Source: Nostocoides sp. Soil756 (GTDB lineage: Bacteria > Actinomycetota > Actinomycetes > Actinomycetales > Dermatophilaceae). Taken from it: 64,000 nt of DNA. Location: contig NZ_LMSE01000001.1 in assembly GCF_001428065.1 (NCBI RefSeq), positions 349,959-413,958 of the forward strand, given 5' to 3'. The stretch's first letter is position 1, and the number at the start of each line of letters is the position of its first letter. Both the position numbers and the translations under genes were made by a program. The notes below the pieces were generated by a model that saw only the letters and a program-made list of their open reading frames with translations, was not told the origin of the DNA and ran no database searches. This document shows positions 10,214 through 19,247 of this stretch, piece by piece.

Positions 10214-10253
10214 ACAGGTCCTTATGTCCCCTTGTGCGGACATAAGGACCTGT
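10214..10253. promoter_or_regulatory. Perfect 16-bp inverted repeat upstream of iolE
   Basis: ACAGGTCCTTATGTCC is repeated exactly as its reverse complement after an 8-nt spacer. It begins 21 bp after the isomerase stop and ends 44 bp before the iolE ATG. Each arm contains GTCCTTATGT, a near match to the regulon decamer, and the inner parts ATGTCC/GGACAT face each other, so a two-site operator is likely. A terminator role for the upstream gene is possible, though no clear T-run follows. Confidence 0.6.
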
Positions 10254-10297
10254 GTCATTCTCGTTGGACCGTTCCAGCAGACATCGGAGTCACACCC

Positions 10298-11200
10298 ATG
10301 GCCTTTCTCGACCGCATTGCCTCGGCCCCCATCTCCTGGGGAATCTGTGAGGTCCCCGGCTGGGGGCAGATGCTCCCCACCGAGCGGGTGCTCACCGAGA
10401 TGACGGACCTGGGGATCACCGCGACGGAGTACGGCGCTCCCGGCTTCCTGCCGACCGACCCCGACGACATCCGCTCGGTCCTCGGCGGGCACGGGATGTC
10501 GCTGCTCGGCGGGTTCACCCCCCTCGTGCTGCACGACCCCGCGCGCCGCGAGACCGAGCTCGCCCGGGTCCGTGAGGTCGCCGCGCTGTTCAGCCGCGCC
10601 GGCGCCTCGACCTTCGTGTCGTGCCCGGTCATGGACGACGACTGGTCGGTGCCCCGCCCCCTCGACCGCGACGAGCACCGGCAGCTGGTGCGGATGCTGG
10701 GCGAGGTCGACGCCATCTGTGCCGACGCCGGCCTGCGCCAGGTGCTGCACCCCCACCTCCAGACCGTCGTCGAGACCTCGACCGACGTCCACCGCGTCCT
10801 CGACGACTGCGACGTCGCCTGGTGTCTCGACACCGGCCACCTCGCCATCGGAGGGACCGACCCCGTGGAGTTCGCTCGGCAGGCGGCCGACCGGGTCGGC
10901 CACGTGCACCTCAAGGACGTGCGGATGGACCTCGTGCCGCGGATGCTCGACCGCTCCACCTCGATCATGGAGGGCGTCCAGGAGGGCCTCTTCCCGCCCC
11001 TCGGCCAGGGCGACCTCGCCCTCGCCGACGTCGTCGTCACCCTCGAGCGCGCCGGCTACCAGGGCTGGTACGTCATCGAGCAGGACACCGCGATCACCAC
11101 CGGCCTCCCACCGGAGGGACAGGGCCCGGTGGACGACGTCCGGGACTCGATGCGCTACCTGCGCGAGGTCGTCGCGCCCCTGGTGGAGCAGAGCGCGTGA
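10298..11200 (+). CDS. iolE: myo-inosose-2 dehydratase IolE
   Basis: A 300-residue TIM-barrel protein that dehydrates 2-keto-myo-inositol to the trihydroxycyclohexanedione. The opening ISWGICEVPGWG and segments LHPHLQTVVET, WCLDTGHLAIGGTDP, HVHLKDVR and YVIEQD are characteristic of IolE, carrying the metal-binding His, Asp and Glu residues. The ATG has GGAG 8 nt upstream; an earlier in-frame start would fall inside the inverted repeat. It heads a seven-gene run (iolE, iolC, aldolase, iolB, Gfo/Idh, iolD, lacI) with 4-8 bp overlaps and a final 5-bp gap, so it is probably one transcript. Confidence 0.93.
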   Translation: MAFLDRIASAPISWGICEVPGWGQMLPTERVLTEMTDLGITATEYGAPGFLPTDPDDIRSVLGGHGMSLLGGFTPLVLHDPARRETELARVREVAALFSRAGASTFVSCPVMDDDWSVPRPLDRDEHRQLVRMLGEVDAICADAGLRQVLHPHLQTVVETSTDVHRVLDDCDVAWCLDTGHLAIGGTDPVEFARQAADRVGHVHLKDVRMDLVPRMLDRSTSIMEGVQEGLFPPLGQGDLALADVVVTLERAGYQGWYVIEQDTAITTGLPPEGQGPVDDVRDSMRYLREVVAPLVEQSA

Positions 11201-12183
11201 CCGAGCCGCTGGATCTGCTGACCCTCGGGCGGATCAGCGTCGACCTCTACGCGCAGGAGGCGGGGGCGACCTTCCTCGAGCCACAGACCTTCGTGAAGTC
11301 GATCGGCGGCAGCCCGACCAACGTCGCCGTCGCGGGCGCGCGGCTGGGCCTGCGGGCGGCGGTCGTCACCGCGGTCGGCACCGACCCGCTCGGTGAGTAC
11401 GCGACCGCCAAGCTCGCCGCCCTCGGGGTCCAGACGCGGTTCGTCGGCCGGGAGACCGGCGGGCGCACCCCCGTGGTCCTGGTGGCCCTCGCGGACCCGG
11501 CCGAGCCGACCATCACGTTCCTGCGGGCCCCCGACGCGCCCGACACGGCGATCGGGCCCGACGCGGTCGACGACGCCACCCTGGCCGCCGCGCGCGTCCT
11601 GTGGATGAGCGGCAGCGCGCTGGCGACCGGGGCCACGGCCGCCACCGCGGTCCGCTGGATGGAGGGCCGGGCCGGGACGCCGCACACGGTCCTCGACCTG
11701 GACCTGCGCCCGGACCTGTGGGCCGACCCGTCGGAGGCGACCGCCGCCGCCCAACGAGCGATCGCGCACAGCAGCGTGGTCATCGGCAACCGGGCCGAGT
11801 GTGCGATGGCCGTGGGCGCGAGCGACCCGCACCAGGCGGCCGACGCGCTGCTGGCGCGGGGCGTCGCCATCGCCGTCGTCAAGATGGGCGCCGACGGCGT
11901 CCTCCTGGCGTCCGCCGACGAGCGGGTCGTCGTGCCGCCGATCCGGGTGACCGTGCGGTGCGGGTCCGGGGCGGGTGACGCCTTCGGCGGCGCCCTCGCG
12001 ACCGGCCTGGTCCACGGCTGGTCGCTGTCGCGGATCGGTGAGCTCGCCAACGCCGCGGGCGCCCTCGTCACCTCGCGCCTCACCTGCGCCGACGCGATGC
12101 CCACCTTGCCCGAGCTCGAGGCCTTCGAGGCCGGCGCGGCGAGCGCGGCGGCCGTCCTCGAGCAGGCCCCCGGCCATGCCTGA
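11197..12183 (+). CDS. iolC: 5-dehydro-2-deoxygluconokinase IolC (copy 2)
   Basis: A 328-residue PfkB kinase, the second IolC-like protein in the locus and the same length as the first. It opens with DLLTLGRISVDLYAQEAGA, contains IGGSPTNVAVAGARLG, and ends with a GSGAGDAFGG motif placing the catalytic Asp at 261. The opening is closer to the classic IolC form (LGRISVDLY) than in copy 1. The GTG overlaps the iolE stop (GTGA). Having a kinase in each operon, each followed by a Cgl0159-like aldolase, suggests duplication or specialisation for different deoxy-keto acids. Confidence 0.9.
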   Translation: MTEPLDLLTLGRISVDLYAQEAGATFLEPQTFVKSIGGSPTNVAVAGARLGLRAAVVTAVGTDPLGEYATAKLAALGVQTRFVGRETGGRTPVVLVALADPAEPTITFLRAPDAPDTAIGPDAVDDATLAAARVLWMSGSALATGATAATAVRWMEGRAGTPHTVLDLDLRPDLWADPSEATAAAQRAIAHSSVVIGNRAECAMAVGASDPHQAADALLARGVAIAVVKMGADGVLLASADERVVVPPIRVTVRCGSGAGDAFGGALATGLVHGWSLSRIGELANAAGALVTSRLTCADAMPTLPELEAFEAGAASAAAVLEQAPGHA

Positions 12184-13111
12184 GCACGGGGTGACGCTGA
12201 GCGACCAGGACTACCAGGCGCTCACCGAGGCGCGGATCCGCGACCCCCGCAGCCTGCCGAGGGCGCTGGCGGGTCGCCGGCGCCGCCCCCTCGTGGGCGA
12301 CGACGGGCGGATGCTCCTCCTCGCCGCCGACCACACCTCGCGCGGCAAGCTGACGATCGGGGCCGACCCGATGGCCGCGGCCGACCGTCGCTCCCTCCTG
12401 GAGCGCCTCCTCACCGGGCTCGCCGACCCCCGGGTCGACGGCGTGCTCGGCAGCGCCGACGTCCTCGAGGAGCTCGCCCTGCTCGGGGCGCTCGACGGCC
12501 GGCTCGCCGTGGGCACGATGAACCGCGGCGGCATCGCCGGTGCCCACTGGGAGATGGACGACCGGCTCACCGCCTACGACGTCGAGCACGTCATGTCGCT
12601 CGGGCTCGACGGCGGCAAGACCCTGCTGCGGGTCGAGCCGACCGACCCCGGGGTGCCGCGCACCCTCGAGACCGTCGCCCGGATCACGACGGCCCTCGCC
12701 GACGCAGGCGTCATGTCCCTCGTCGAACCGCTGCCGTACCGGCGACGCGACGACGGCCGGCTCGAGCTCGACCCGAGCGAGGACGCGTTGGTGCGGATGG
12801 CCGCCATCGCCAGCGGCCTCGGGTCCTCCTCGGCCTACACCTGGCTCAAGCTCCCGGCGACCGCCGACCCGGCCCGTGTCGCGGCCGCCACGACCTGCCC
12901 CGTCCTCCTGCTCGGCGGCGACGTCGGCCGCGAGCACGAGCGGGTCTTCAGCGCCTGGGAACGGGCGCTGGCCGTCCCGAACATCCGAGGCCTCGTCCCC
13001 GGACGAGCACTGCTCTACCCCGAGGTCCTGAGTGTGGGCGACGCCGTCGCCCGAGCCGGTGCCCTCGTCCACCCCACGTCCGCACCGTCCCCCGAGGAGC
13101 CCCTCCCGTGA
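12176..13111 (+). CDS. Cgl0159-like (beta/alpha)8 aldolase (copy 2)
   Basis: A 311-residue paralogue of the protein at 1259-2155. Shared blocks include RRRRPL.GDDGR, VDGVLG.ADVL, MNRGG, YTWLKLP (Lys225, candidate Schiff-base lysine), LLGGD and GRALLYP. It starts 8 bp inside the end of iolC copy 2, so translation is coupled to the kinase that makes its presumed substrate. No IolJ homologue is in the window, which strengthens the case that this family does the aldol cleavage. An experimentally proven reaction for the family is not known to me. Confidence 0.8.
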   Translation: MPEHGVTLSDQDYQALTEARIRDPRSLPRALAGRRRRPLVGDDGRMLLLAADHTSRGKLTIGADPMAAADRRSLLERLLTGLADPRVDGVLGSADVLEELALLGALDGRLAVGTMNRGGIAGAHWEMDDRLTAYDVEHVMSLGLDGGKTLLRVEPTDPGVPRTLETVARITTALADAGVMSLVEPLPYRRRDDGRLELDPSEDALVRMAAIASGLGSSSAYTWLKLPATADPARVAAATTCPVLLLGGDVGREHERVFSAWERALAVPNIRGLVPGRALLYPEVLSVGDAVARAGALVHPTSAPSPEEPLP

Positions 13112-13995
13112 GCAACCACCATCGCACCGGCACCCTGGCCGGCCCCGACACCCTCGTCACCGTGACGCCCGAACAGGCCGGCTGGGCCTACAGCGGCCTC
13201 GAGGTCTTCGACCTCGCCGCCGGGCCCGCGGTGCGCACGCTCGAGGGCGTCGAGGGCGTCCTGGTGCCGCTGTCCGCCACCGACCTGCGCGTCACGGTCG
13301 ACGGTGAGACCCACACCCTGCGGGGGCGCACGGGCGTCTTCGCGTCCGTCTCGGACTGGATGTACCTGCCGCTCGGCTCCGCGGTCGAGGTCGTCGCGGC
13401 CGCCGGTGAGGTCGCGCTGTGCACGGCCCGCGCCACCGAGCGCTTCCCGCTGCGCGTCACGGCCGCCGAGGACGTGCCGGTGGAGGTCCGCGGCGGCGGA
13501 CGCGCCACCCGCCAGGTGACCAACATCGCGACGCCCGGCTCCTTCGACGGCGCCCACAAGATCAACGTGTGCGAGGTGCTCACCCCCGGCGGCAACGTGT
13601 CGTCGTGGCCCCCGCACCGGCACGACGGCATCGGCGACTGTGCGCCGACCAACGAGGAGATCTACTACTTCCGGATGGGCCGCCTCGACGCCCCCCACGG
13701 CCACCCCCACGGCCAGGGCCTCTTCCGCGTGTACACCGTCGACGGGTCCTCCGACGAGACGGTCACCGTGCTCGACGGTGACGTGTACCTGGTCCCCCAG
13801 GGCTACCACGGCCCCTCGACGGCCCAGCCGGAGTACCCGATGTACTTCCTCAACGTGCTCGCCGGGCCGGCCGAGGACCGCACCATGGCGTTCTGCGACG
13901 ACCCCGACCATCACTGGATCCGTGAGACCTGGGACGAGCAGGGCCAGGACCCGCGCCTCCCGATGACCTCCGCCACGGGGCCGGTGGCCCGATGA
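13108..13995 (+). CDS. iolB: 5-deoxy-glucuronate isomerase IolB
   Basis: A 295-residue bicupin enzyme that isomerises 5-deoxyglucuronate to 2-deoxy-5-keto-gluconate. The second cupin carries the metal-site stretch SSWPPHRHDG and the downstream EEIYYFRMG, and VPQGYHGPSTAQPEYPMYFLN is also diagnostic of IolB. The GTG start overlaps the aldolase stop by 4 bp and the stop overlaps the next ATG by 4 bp. This is the only complete iolB in the window. Confidence 0.93.
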   Translation: MSNHHRTGTLAGPDTLVTVTPEQAGWAYSGLEVFDLAAGPAVRTLEGVEGVLVPLSATDLRVTVDGETHTLRGRTGVFASVSDWMYLPLGSAVEVVAAAGEVALCTARATERFPLRVTAAEDVPVEVRGGGRATRQVTNIATPGSFDGAHKINVCEVLTPGGNVSSWPPHRHDGIGDCAPTNEEIYYFRMGRLDAPHGHPHGQGLFRVYTVDGSSDETVTVLDGDVYLVPQGYHGPSTAQPEYPMYFLNVLAGPAEDRTMAFCDDPDHHWIRETWDEQGQDPRLPMTSATGPVAR

Positions 13996-15167
13996 AGGCC
14001 CGCATCGGCATCGCCGTCCTCGGTCTCGGCTGGATGGGCCAGGCCCACTCCCGCTCGGCCCGCCGCATCCCCGGCCACTTCCCGCAGCGGTCCTTCGACC
14101 CGCACCTCGTGGTGTGCGCCGACCCGGTCGCCGACCGGCGCCGACAGGCGGTCGAGGACTTCGGGTTCGAGCGGGCCGTCGAGGACTGGCACGAGGCCGT
14201 CACCGCGCCCGACGTGGATGCGGTGTGGGTCACCGCGCCCAACATGCTCCACCTGCCGATGATCGAGGCCGCCACGGCCGCCGGTAAGGCGGTCTTCAGC
14301 GAGAAGCCGATCGGTGGCAAGCCCGAGCACGCCGTGGCGGCCCTGCGCCACGCGCAGGCCGCGGGCGTGGCCACCGGGGTCGGCTACTGCTACCTCTGGT
14401 CGCCGCTGGTGCTGCACGCCCGCGAGCTCATCGCCAGCGGTGCCCTCGGCGAGGTCACGCACTACCGCGGGCGCTTCCTCTCGATGTACGGCAGCGACCC
14501 GCTGGGCCTGCTGACCTGGCGCTTCTTCCTCGACCAGGCGGGCTACGGGGTCACCAGCGACATCCTCAGCCACTCGGTGGCGATGGCGCAGTTCCTCGTC
14601 GGGCCGATCACCGAGGTCGTCGGCATGGCCAACACGACGATCCCCCGGCGCCCGCTCCCCACCGGCGCCGCCAGCCACTACGGCACGGGGAGCCCGCAGG
14701 ACCCGACCGGGGAGGTCGAGAACGAGGACTTCGCCTCGATGCTCTGTCGGTTCCAGGCCGGGGCCACCGGGACGTTCGAGGCCAGCCGCACCGTGGTGGG
14801 CCCCGAGAGCCAGAACGCCTTCGAGATCTACGGGACCAAGGGCTCGCTGATCTGGAACCATGAGCGGATCAACGAGCTGCAGTACTACTCGGTCACCGAC
14901 TCCCCGGACTCGGGGTACACGACGATCTTCGGCGGTGAGCGCTTCCCGTACCACGGCGCGTTCGTGCCAGGGCAGGCGAACAGCATCGGCTTCGAGGACC
15001 TCATCACCATCCAGGACTTCGCGTTCCTCGAGGCCCTGGCCACCGGCGGCACCTTCAGCCCGGGGTTCGCCGAGGCCGTCGACGTCGTCAGCGTGCAGCA
15101 GGCCCTCATCGACTCGTGGGAGTCGCGGGGCTGGCAGCAGGTGCAGGACCTGAAGGAGACCCGATGA
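13992..15167 (+). CDS. Gfo/Idh/MocA family dehydrogenase, inositol-related (second)
   Basis: A 391-residue oxidoreductase, longer than IolG at 5377. The Rossmann motif is AVLGLGWMG, and Lys105 lies in the FSEKP motif. The C-terminal half has GTKGSLIWNHERINELQYY and a 50-residue extension typical of the longer family members. It lies inside the iolE-iolD operon between iolB and iolD, overlapping iolB by ATGA, so it probably feeds the same pathway from another inositol isomer or derivative such as scyllo- or chiro-inositol. The substrate cannot be read from sequence. Confidence 0.8.
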   Translation: MKARIGIAVLGLGWMGQAHSRSARRIPGHFPQRSFDPHLVVCADPVADRRRQAVEDFGFERAVEDWHEAVTAPDVDAVWVTAPNMLHLPMIEAATAAGKAVFSEKPIGGKPEHAVAALRHAQAAGVATGVGYCYLWSPLVLHARELIASGALGEVTHYRGRFLSMYGSDPLGLLTWRFFLDQAGYGVTSDILSHSVAMAQFLVGPITEVVGMANTTIPRRPLPTGAASHYGTGSPQDPTGEVENEDFASMLCRFQAGATGTFEASRTVVGPESQNAFEIYGTKGSLIWNHERINELQYYSVTDSPDSGYTTIFGGERFPYHGAFVPGQANSIGFEDLITIQDFAFLEALATGGTFSPGFAEAVDVVSVQQALIDSWESRGWQQVQDLKETR

Positions 15168-17008
15168 GCACCGTCCGCATCACCACCGCCGAGGCGCTGG
15201 TCCGCTATCTCGTCGCGCAGCGCACCGAGGTCGACGGCCAGGAGGTCCCCCTCTACCCGGGCGTCTTCGCGATCTTCGGCCACGGCAACGTCACGAGCCT
15301 GGGCCACGCGCTCGAGCAGCACCGCGACGAGATCCCCGTCTGGCGCGGCCAGACCGAGGAGGGCATGGGGCTCGCGGCGGTCGCGTTCGGCAAGGCGACC
15401 CGCCGCCGGCAGGTCATGGTGGCCACGAGCTCGATCGGCCCCGGTGCCACGAACATGGTCACCGCCGCCGGGGTCGCGATGTCGAACCGCATCCCCGCGC
15501 TCTTCATCTCCGGCGACGCCTTCGCCTCCCGCCTGCCCGACCCGGTGCTCCAGCAGGTCGAGCACTTCGGCGACCCGACGACGACGGTCAACGACGCCTT
15601 CCGGCCCGTGGTCCGCTACTGGGACCGGATCACCCACCCGGCCCAGCTGCTGGCCTCCCTGCCGCAGGTCACGAGGACCCTGCTCGACCCGGCCGACTGC
15701 GGCCCCGTGTTCCTCGGCCTGCCCCAGGACGTGGCCGCCACCGCGTACGACTACCCGGAGGCCTTCTTCGAGCCGGTGGTGCACAGCGTGCCCCGGCCGC
15801 GGGCGGCCACCGCCGAGCTCGCCGCCGCGGCCCGGGTGCTCGCCGCGGCCGAGCGGCCGGTCATCATCGCGGGGGGCGGGGTCCACTACTCGCTCGCCGA
15901 GGCCGAGCTGGCCGAGTTCGCCACCCGCCACGGCATCCCGGTCGTCGAGACGGTCGCCGGCAAGTCCTGCCTCGTGAGCGACCACCCGCGCTACACCGGC
16001 CCGCTCGGGGTCACCGGCGCGGACGAGGCCAACGAGGCCGCCGCCCGGGCCGACGTCGTGCTCGCGGTCGGCACCCGGCTCAACGACTTCAACACCGGCT
16101 CCTGGACGCTCTTCCCCGAGAGCGCCACGCTGATCGGTCTCAACACGGCGCGGTTCGACGCGACCAAGCACCGTTCGGTGCCGGTCGTCGGCGACGCGCG
16201 CGAGAGCCTCGTCGAGCTGTCCGGGCTCCTGGGCGACTGGGTCGCCCCCGAGGAGTGGACGAACGTGGGGGTGACCCTGCGCGAGCGGCTCGGGACCTTC
16301 ATCGCCGGTCGGACCGCCGACGACGGTGCGCTGCCGCTCAGCTACGCGCAGGTCGTCGGTGCGCTGCACCGCTCGGCCACGCCGCAGGACTACGTGATGA
16401 CCGCGGCCGGGGGCCTGCCCGGTGAGCTCAACATCAACTGGCTCAGCAAGGGCATCGCGACCTTCGACTGCGAGTACGGGTTCTCGTGCATGGGCTACGA
16501 GACCGCCGGGGCCTGGGGTGCCGCGTTCGCGCGCACCGAGGGCGAGGTGCTCTGCCTCGTCGGCGACGGGTCCTACCTCATGCTCAACAGCGAGATCTAC
16601 TCCTCGGTGCTCTCGGGCAAGAAGTTCATCCTGCTGGTCTGCGACAACGCGGGGTTCGCCGTCATCGAGCGGCTCCAGCGCAACCAGGGCGGCAACTCGT
16701 ACAACAACATGCTGCGGGATGCGCGCGGGCCGCACAGCGACGTGCGGGTCGACTTCGTCGCGCACGCCGCGTCCCTGGGCGCCCACGCCACCCGCGCCTC
16801 GACGATCGGCGAGCTCGAGGCCGCGATCGAGACCGCGCGCGGGCACGACCGCACCAGCGTCATCGTCGTCGACGTCCGCGAGGCGGACTGGACCGAGGGG
16901 AACCTCTTCTGGGAGGTCGGGGTCCCCGAGGTCAGCGAGCTGGCGTCGGTCCGCGACGCCCGGGCGGCGTACGAGGCGGGCGTGGCGAACCAGCGCCGCG
17001 GCACCTGA
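15164..17008 (+). CDS. iolD: 3D-(3,5/4)-trihydroxycyclohexane-1,2-dione hydrolase IolD
   Basis: A 614-residue thiamine-diphosphate enzyme that opens the cyclohexanedione ring to 5-deoxyglucuronate. The N-terminal pyrimidine-binding domain has the catalytic-type Glu in RGQTEEGMGLAAVAFGKA (about 62-78), a central transhydrogenase-like domain follows, and the C-terminal pyrophosphate-binding domain carries the Mg-binding GDGSYLMLNSEIYSS from about residue 467. ISGDAFASRLPDPVLQQ is IolD-typical. The start ATG overlaps the previous stop. Length matches the family, and it appears intact. Confidence 0.94.
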   Translation: MSTVRITTAEALVRYLVAQRTEVDGQEVPLYPGVFAIFGHGNVTSLGHALEQHRDEIPVWRGQTEEGMGLAAVAFGKATRRRQVMVATSSIGPGATNMVTAAGVAMSNRIPALFISGDAFASRLPDPVLQQVEHFGDPTTTVNDAFRPVVRYWDRITHPAQLLASLPQVTRTLLDPADCGPVFLGLPQDVAATAYDYPEAFFEPVVHSVPRPRAATAELAAAARVLAAAERPVIIAGGGVHYSLAEAELAEFATRHGIPVVETVAGKSCLVSDHPRYTGPLGVTGADEANEAAARADVVLAVGTRLNDFNTGSWTLFPESATLIGLNTARFDATKHRSVPVVGDARESLVELSGLLGDWVAPEEWTNVGVTLRERLGTFIAGRTADDGALPLSYAQVVGALHRSATPQDYVMTAAGGLPGELNINWLSKGIATFDCEYGFSCMGYETAGAWGAAFARTEGEVLCLVGDGSYLMLNSEIYSSVLSGKKFILLVCDNAGFAVIERLQRNQGGNSYNNMLRDARGPHSDVRVDFVAHAASLGAHATRASTIGELEAAIETARGHDRTSVIVVDVREADWTEGNLFWEVGVPEVSELASVRDARAAYEAGVANQRRGT

Positions 17009-17013
17009 CGCCG

Positions 17014-18090
17014 ATGGCGAGCACCGAGCCCGCTCGAGGCACCGACCGGGCCGCGCACCCCACGATCCGTGACGTCGCGGCCCGGGCGGGCGTCTCGAAG
17101 TCGCTCGTCTCGCTCGCCCTGCAGAACGCCCCCCGGGTCGCCCCCGAGACCCGGGAGGCGATCCTCGCCGCCGCGGAGGAGATCGGCTACCGGCGCAACG
17201 CGGCGGCCCGGGCCCTGGTGGCGCGGCGCACCCGCACCATCGGCGTCTTCGTCCTCGACCTGCACAACCCGATGACGGCCGACGTGCTCGACGCCGTCCA
17301 GGCCGAGGCGCGGCGGCGTGACTACCGCACCCTCGTCGTCGTCGGGGGCGAGGACGCGGTCGCCGAACGGGCCGAGCTCGAGAAGCTCCTCGAGTTCCGG
17401 GTCGAGGGGATCATCGCGCTCGGGCACCGCCTGCCCCACGGCGTCGAGGAGGCGGTCGGCGAGGCCTGCCCGGCCGTCAGCATCGGCAGCGCCCCGCGCG
17501 GGGTCGCCCACCTGGGCTCGCTGAGCACCGACGACGTGATGGGGGCGGGGCTCGCCGTCGACCACCTCGTCGCACTCGGGCACGAACGCATCGTCCACGT
17601 CGACGGTGGCTCCAGCCTCGTCGCGCGCGACCGGCGCCGCGGGTACCGGGCGGCGATGAAGCGGCACGGGCTGGGCGCCCTGGCCACCGTCGTGCCCGGG
17701 TCCTTCGCCGACGAGGGCGGCTACCGCGGGGCGCGGGCGGCACTCGCGCTCCCGTCCCCGCCGACCGCGCTGTTCGTCGTCAACGACCTCGCGGCCATGG
17801 GGGCCCTGGCCGCGGTCGCGGACGCCGGGCTGGCCGTCCCGCAGGACGTGTCGGTCGTCGGGTACGACGGCACCGGGCTGGCCGGCCTGCGGCCCATCGC
17901 GCTGACCACCGTCGGGCAGCCGCTCCACGAGTTGGGGACCCGCGCCGCCGCCCAGCTGTGCGGGCAGCTCGACGGCGAACCGCCCGGGGCCGCGCACACC
18001 CTGCTTCGTCCCACGCTCGTCGTGCGCCGGACCACGGCTCCGCCGGTGCCGGCTCGCCCGGTGGCTCGCAGGTCCCGGGCGGCCGGATGA
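17014..18090 (+). CDS. LacI-family transcriptional regulator (iol operon)
   Basis: A 358-residue regulator with a short disordered N-terminus, a LacI helix-turn-helix at about 17-36 (TIRDVAARAGVSKSLVSLAL) and the hinge region, followed by a periplasmic-binding-type sensor domain. DVSVVGYDGTGLAGL is the usual LacI C-terminal signature. It is the last gene of the iolE operon, 5 bp after iolD, so it is likely expressed with the genes it tunes. The operator in this window does not have the central CG palindrome usual for LacI sites, so its own target is not evident. Confidence 0.85.
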   Translation: MASTEPARGTDRAAHPTIRDVAARAGVSKSLVSLALQNAPRVAPETREAILAAAEEIGYRRNAAARALVARRTRTIGVFVLDLHNPMTADVLDAVQAEARRRDYRTLVVVGGEDAVAERAELEKLLEFRVEGIIALGHRLPHGVEEAVGEACPAVSIGSAPRGVAHLGSLSTDDVMGAGLAVDHLVALGHERIVHVDGGSSLVARDRRRGYRAAMKRHGLGALATVVPGSFADEGGYRGARAALALPSPPTALFVVNDLAAMGALAAVADAGLAVPQDVSVVGYDGTGLAGLRPIALTTVGQPLHELGTRAAAQLCGQLDGEPPGAAHTLLRPTLVVRRTTAPPVPARPVARRSRAAG

Positions 18091-18135
18091 GCGCCGGGCA
18101 GGCGTCGTCCGAGGGGTGAGGCGGCCTCGCTGTCC

Positions 18136-19149
18136 CTAGCGGGCGACCTCGTCGATGCGCACCGGGCGACCCTCGAGGGCCGACAGGGTGGCGGCCTCGG
18201 CGATCCAGGCCGTCCCCATCGCGTCCTCGATGGTGCACGGCGAGGGGATCTCGCCGGCGGCGACCCGGCAGAACGCCGCGAGCTCGCGCCGGAACGCCTC
18301 GGTCAGCCGGTCGACGAAGAACGTGTGCGGGGGGCCCGCCGGCCAGGTGATGCCGGGCTGGGTGGAGCGCAGCGGCAGCCCCTCGTCGAGGCCGGCGGCG
18401 ACCGAGTCGAGGACGCCGTGCACCTCGAGCCGGACGTCGTAGCCGCGGGCGTTGGTGCGGGTGTTGCTCACGACGCCGATGGTCCCGTCGGCGAGGGTGA
18501 TGAGCGTCGAGGCGCTCGACCAGTCGCGGTTGTCGGCGTACAGCTCGGCGGGGGCGTCCGGGTCGACGGCGCCGACCGCGTAGACCTCGACGGCCTCCTG
18601 CCCGGTGACCCACCGCACCGCGTCGAAGTCGTGGACGGCGCAGTCCCGGAACATCCCGCCGGAGACGGCCAGGTACGCCGCCGGCGGGGGGGCCGGGTCG
18701 AGGGTCGTCGAGCGGACGGTGTGGACCCGGCCGAGCTCGCCGGCCCGGACGGCGTCGCGGGCGGCGACGAAGGCGGGGTCGAAGCGGCGGGGGTAGCCGA
18801 TCTGCACCGGGACGTCGGAGCCCCGCAGCCGGTCGCGCACGGCCACGGCCTCGTCGGCGCTCCCGGCGATCGGCTTCTCGCAGAACGTGGGGATGCCCCG
18901 CTCCACGGCCGCGAGGAGCAGCTCGGCGTGCGCACTCGTCGCCGCGGCGATGACCACACCGTCGATGCCGGCGTCGAGCAGCGCCTCGGGGGAGGCCATC
19001 GCGGTGGCCTTGCCGATCCTGGCCGTCACGGCGTCGACGGCGGCGGCAACGGGGTCGGTGACGACCAGCTCCGTCACGTGGTCCAGCGCGGCGAGGGTGT
19101 CGGCGTGGAAGCCGCCGATCCGCCCGAGTCCGATGAGTCCGATACGCAT
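18136..19149 (-). CDS. Gfo/Idh/MocA family dehydrogenase, inositol-related (third)
   Basis: A 337-residue NAD-dependent dehydrogenase. The Rossmann motif is GLIGLGRIGGFH, Lys92 is in FCEKP, and DCAVHDFDAVRWVTGQE matches the catalytic His/Asp segment of myo-inositol dehydrogenase relatives. It resembles Streptomyces-type inositol dehydrogenases as much as the IolG at 5377. It is transcribed alone on the minus strand, convergent with lacI, and has a TGTCCTGACA site about 52 bp upstream of the ATG, so it is probably regulated with the iol genes. Confidence 0.8.
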   Translation of the reverse strand: MRIGLIGLGRIGGFHADTLAALDHVTELVVTDPVAAAVDAVTARIGKATAMASPEALLDAGIDGVVIAAATSAHAELLLAAVERGIPTFCEKPIAGSADEAVAVRDRLRGSDVPVQIGYPRRFDPAFVAARDAVRAGELGRVHTVRSTTLDPAPPPAAYLAVSGGMFRDCAVHDFDAVRWVTGQEAVEVYAVGAVDPDAPAELYADNRDWSSASTLITLADGTIGVVSNTRTNARGYDVRLEVHGVLDSVAAGLDEGLPLRSTQPGITWPAGPPHTFFVDRLTEAFRRELAAFCRVAAGEIPSPCTIEDAMGTAWIAEAATLSALEGRPVRIDEVAR

Positions 19150-19200
19150 CCTGGTGACACCCTTCGCCTGATCGTGGTCGGCCAGATGCTATCAGCCGAA

Positions 19201-19210
19201 TGTCCTGACA
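19201..19210. promoter_or_regulatory. Operator-like site TGTCCTGACA upstream of third Gfo/Idh gene
   Basis: TGTCCTGACA inside AATGTCCTGACAAAT matches the shared regulon decamer and, from memory, the C. glutamicum IolR consensus. It lies about 52 bp upstream of the minus-strand dehydrogenase start and just downstream of the dioxygenase gene end, so it most likely controls the dehydrogenase. Confidence 0.6.
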
Positions 19211-19247
19211 AATAGCCATAGGGGTGGTGAGCCGCGGCGGCCGAGGG

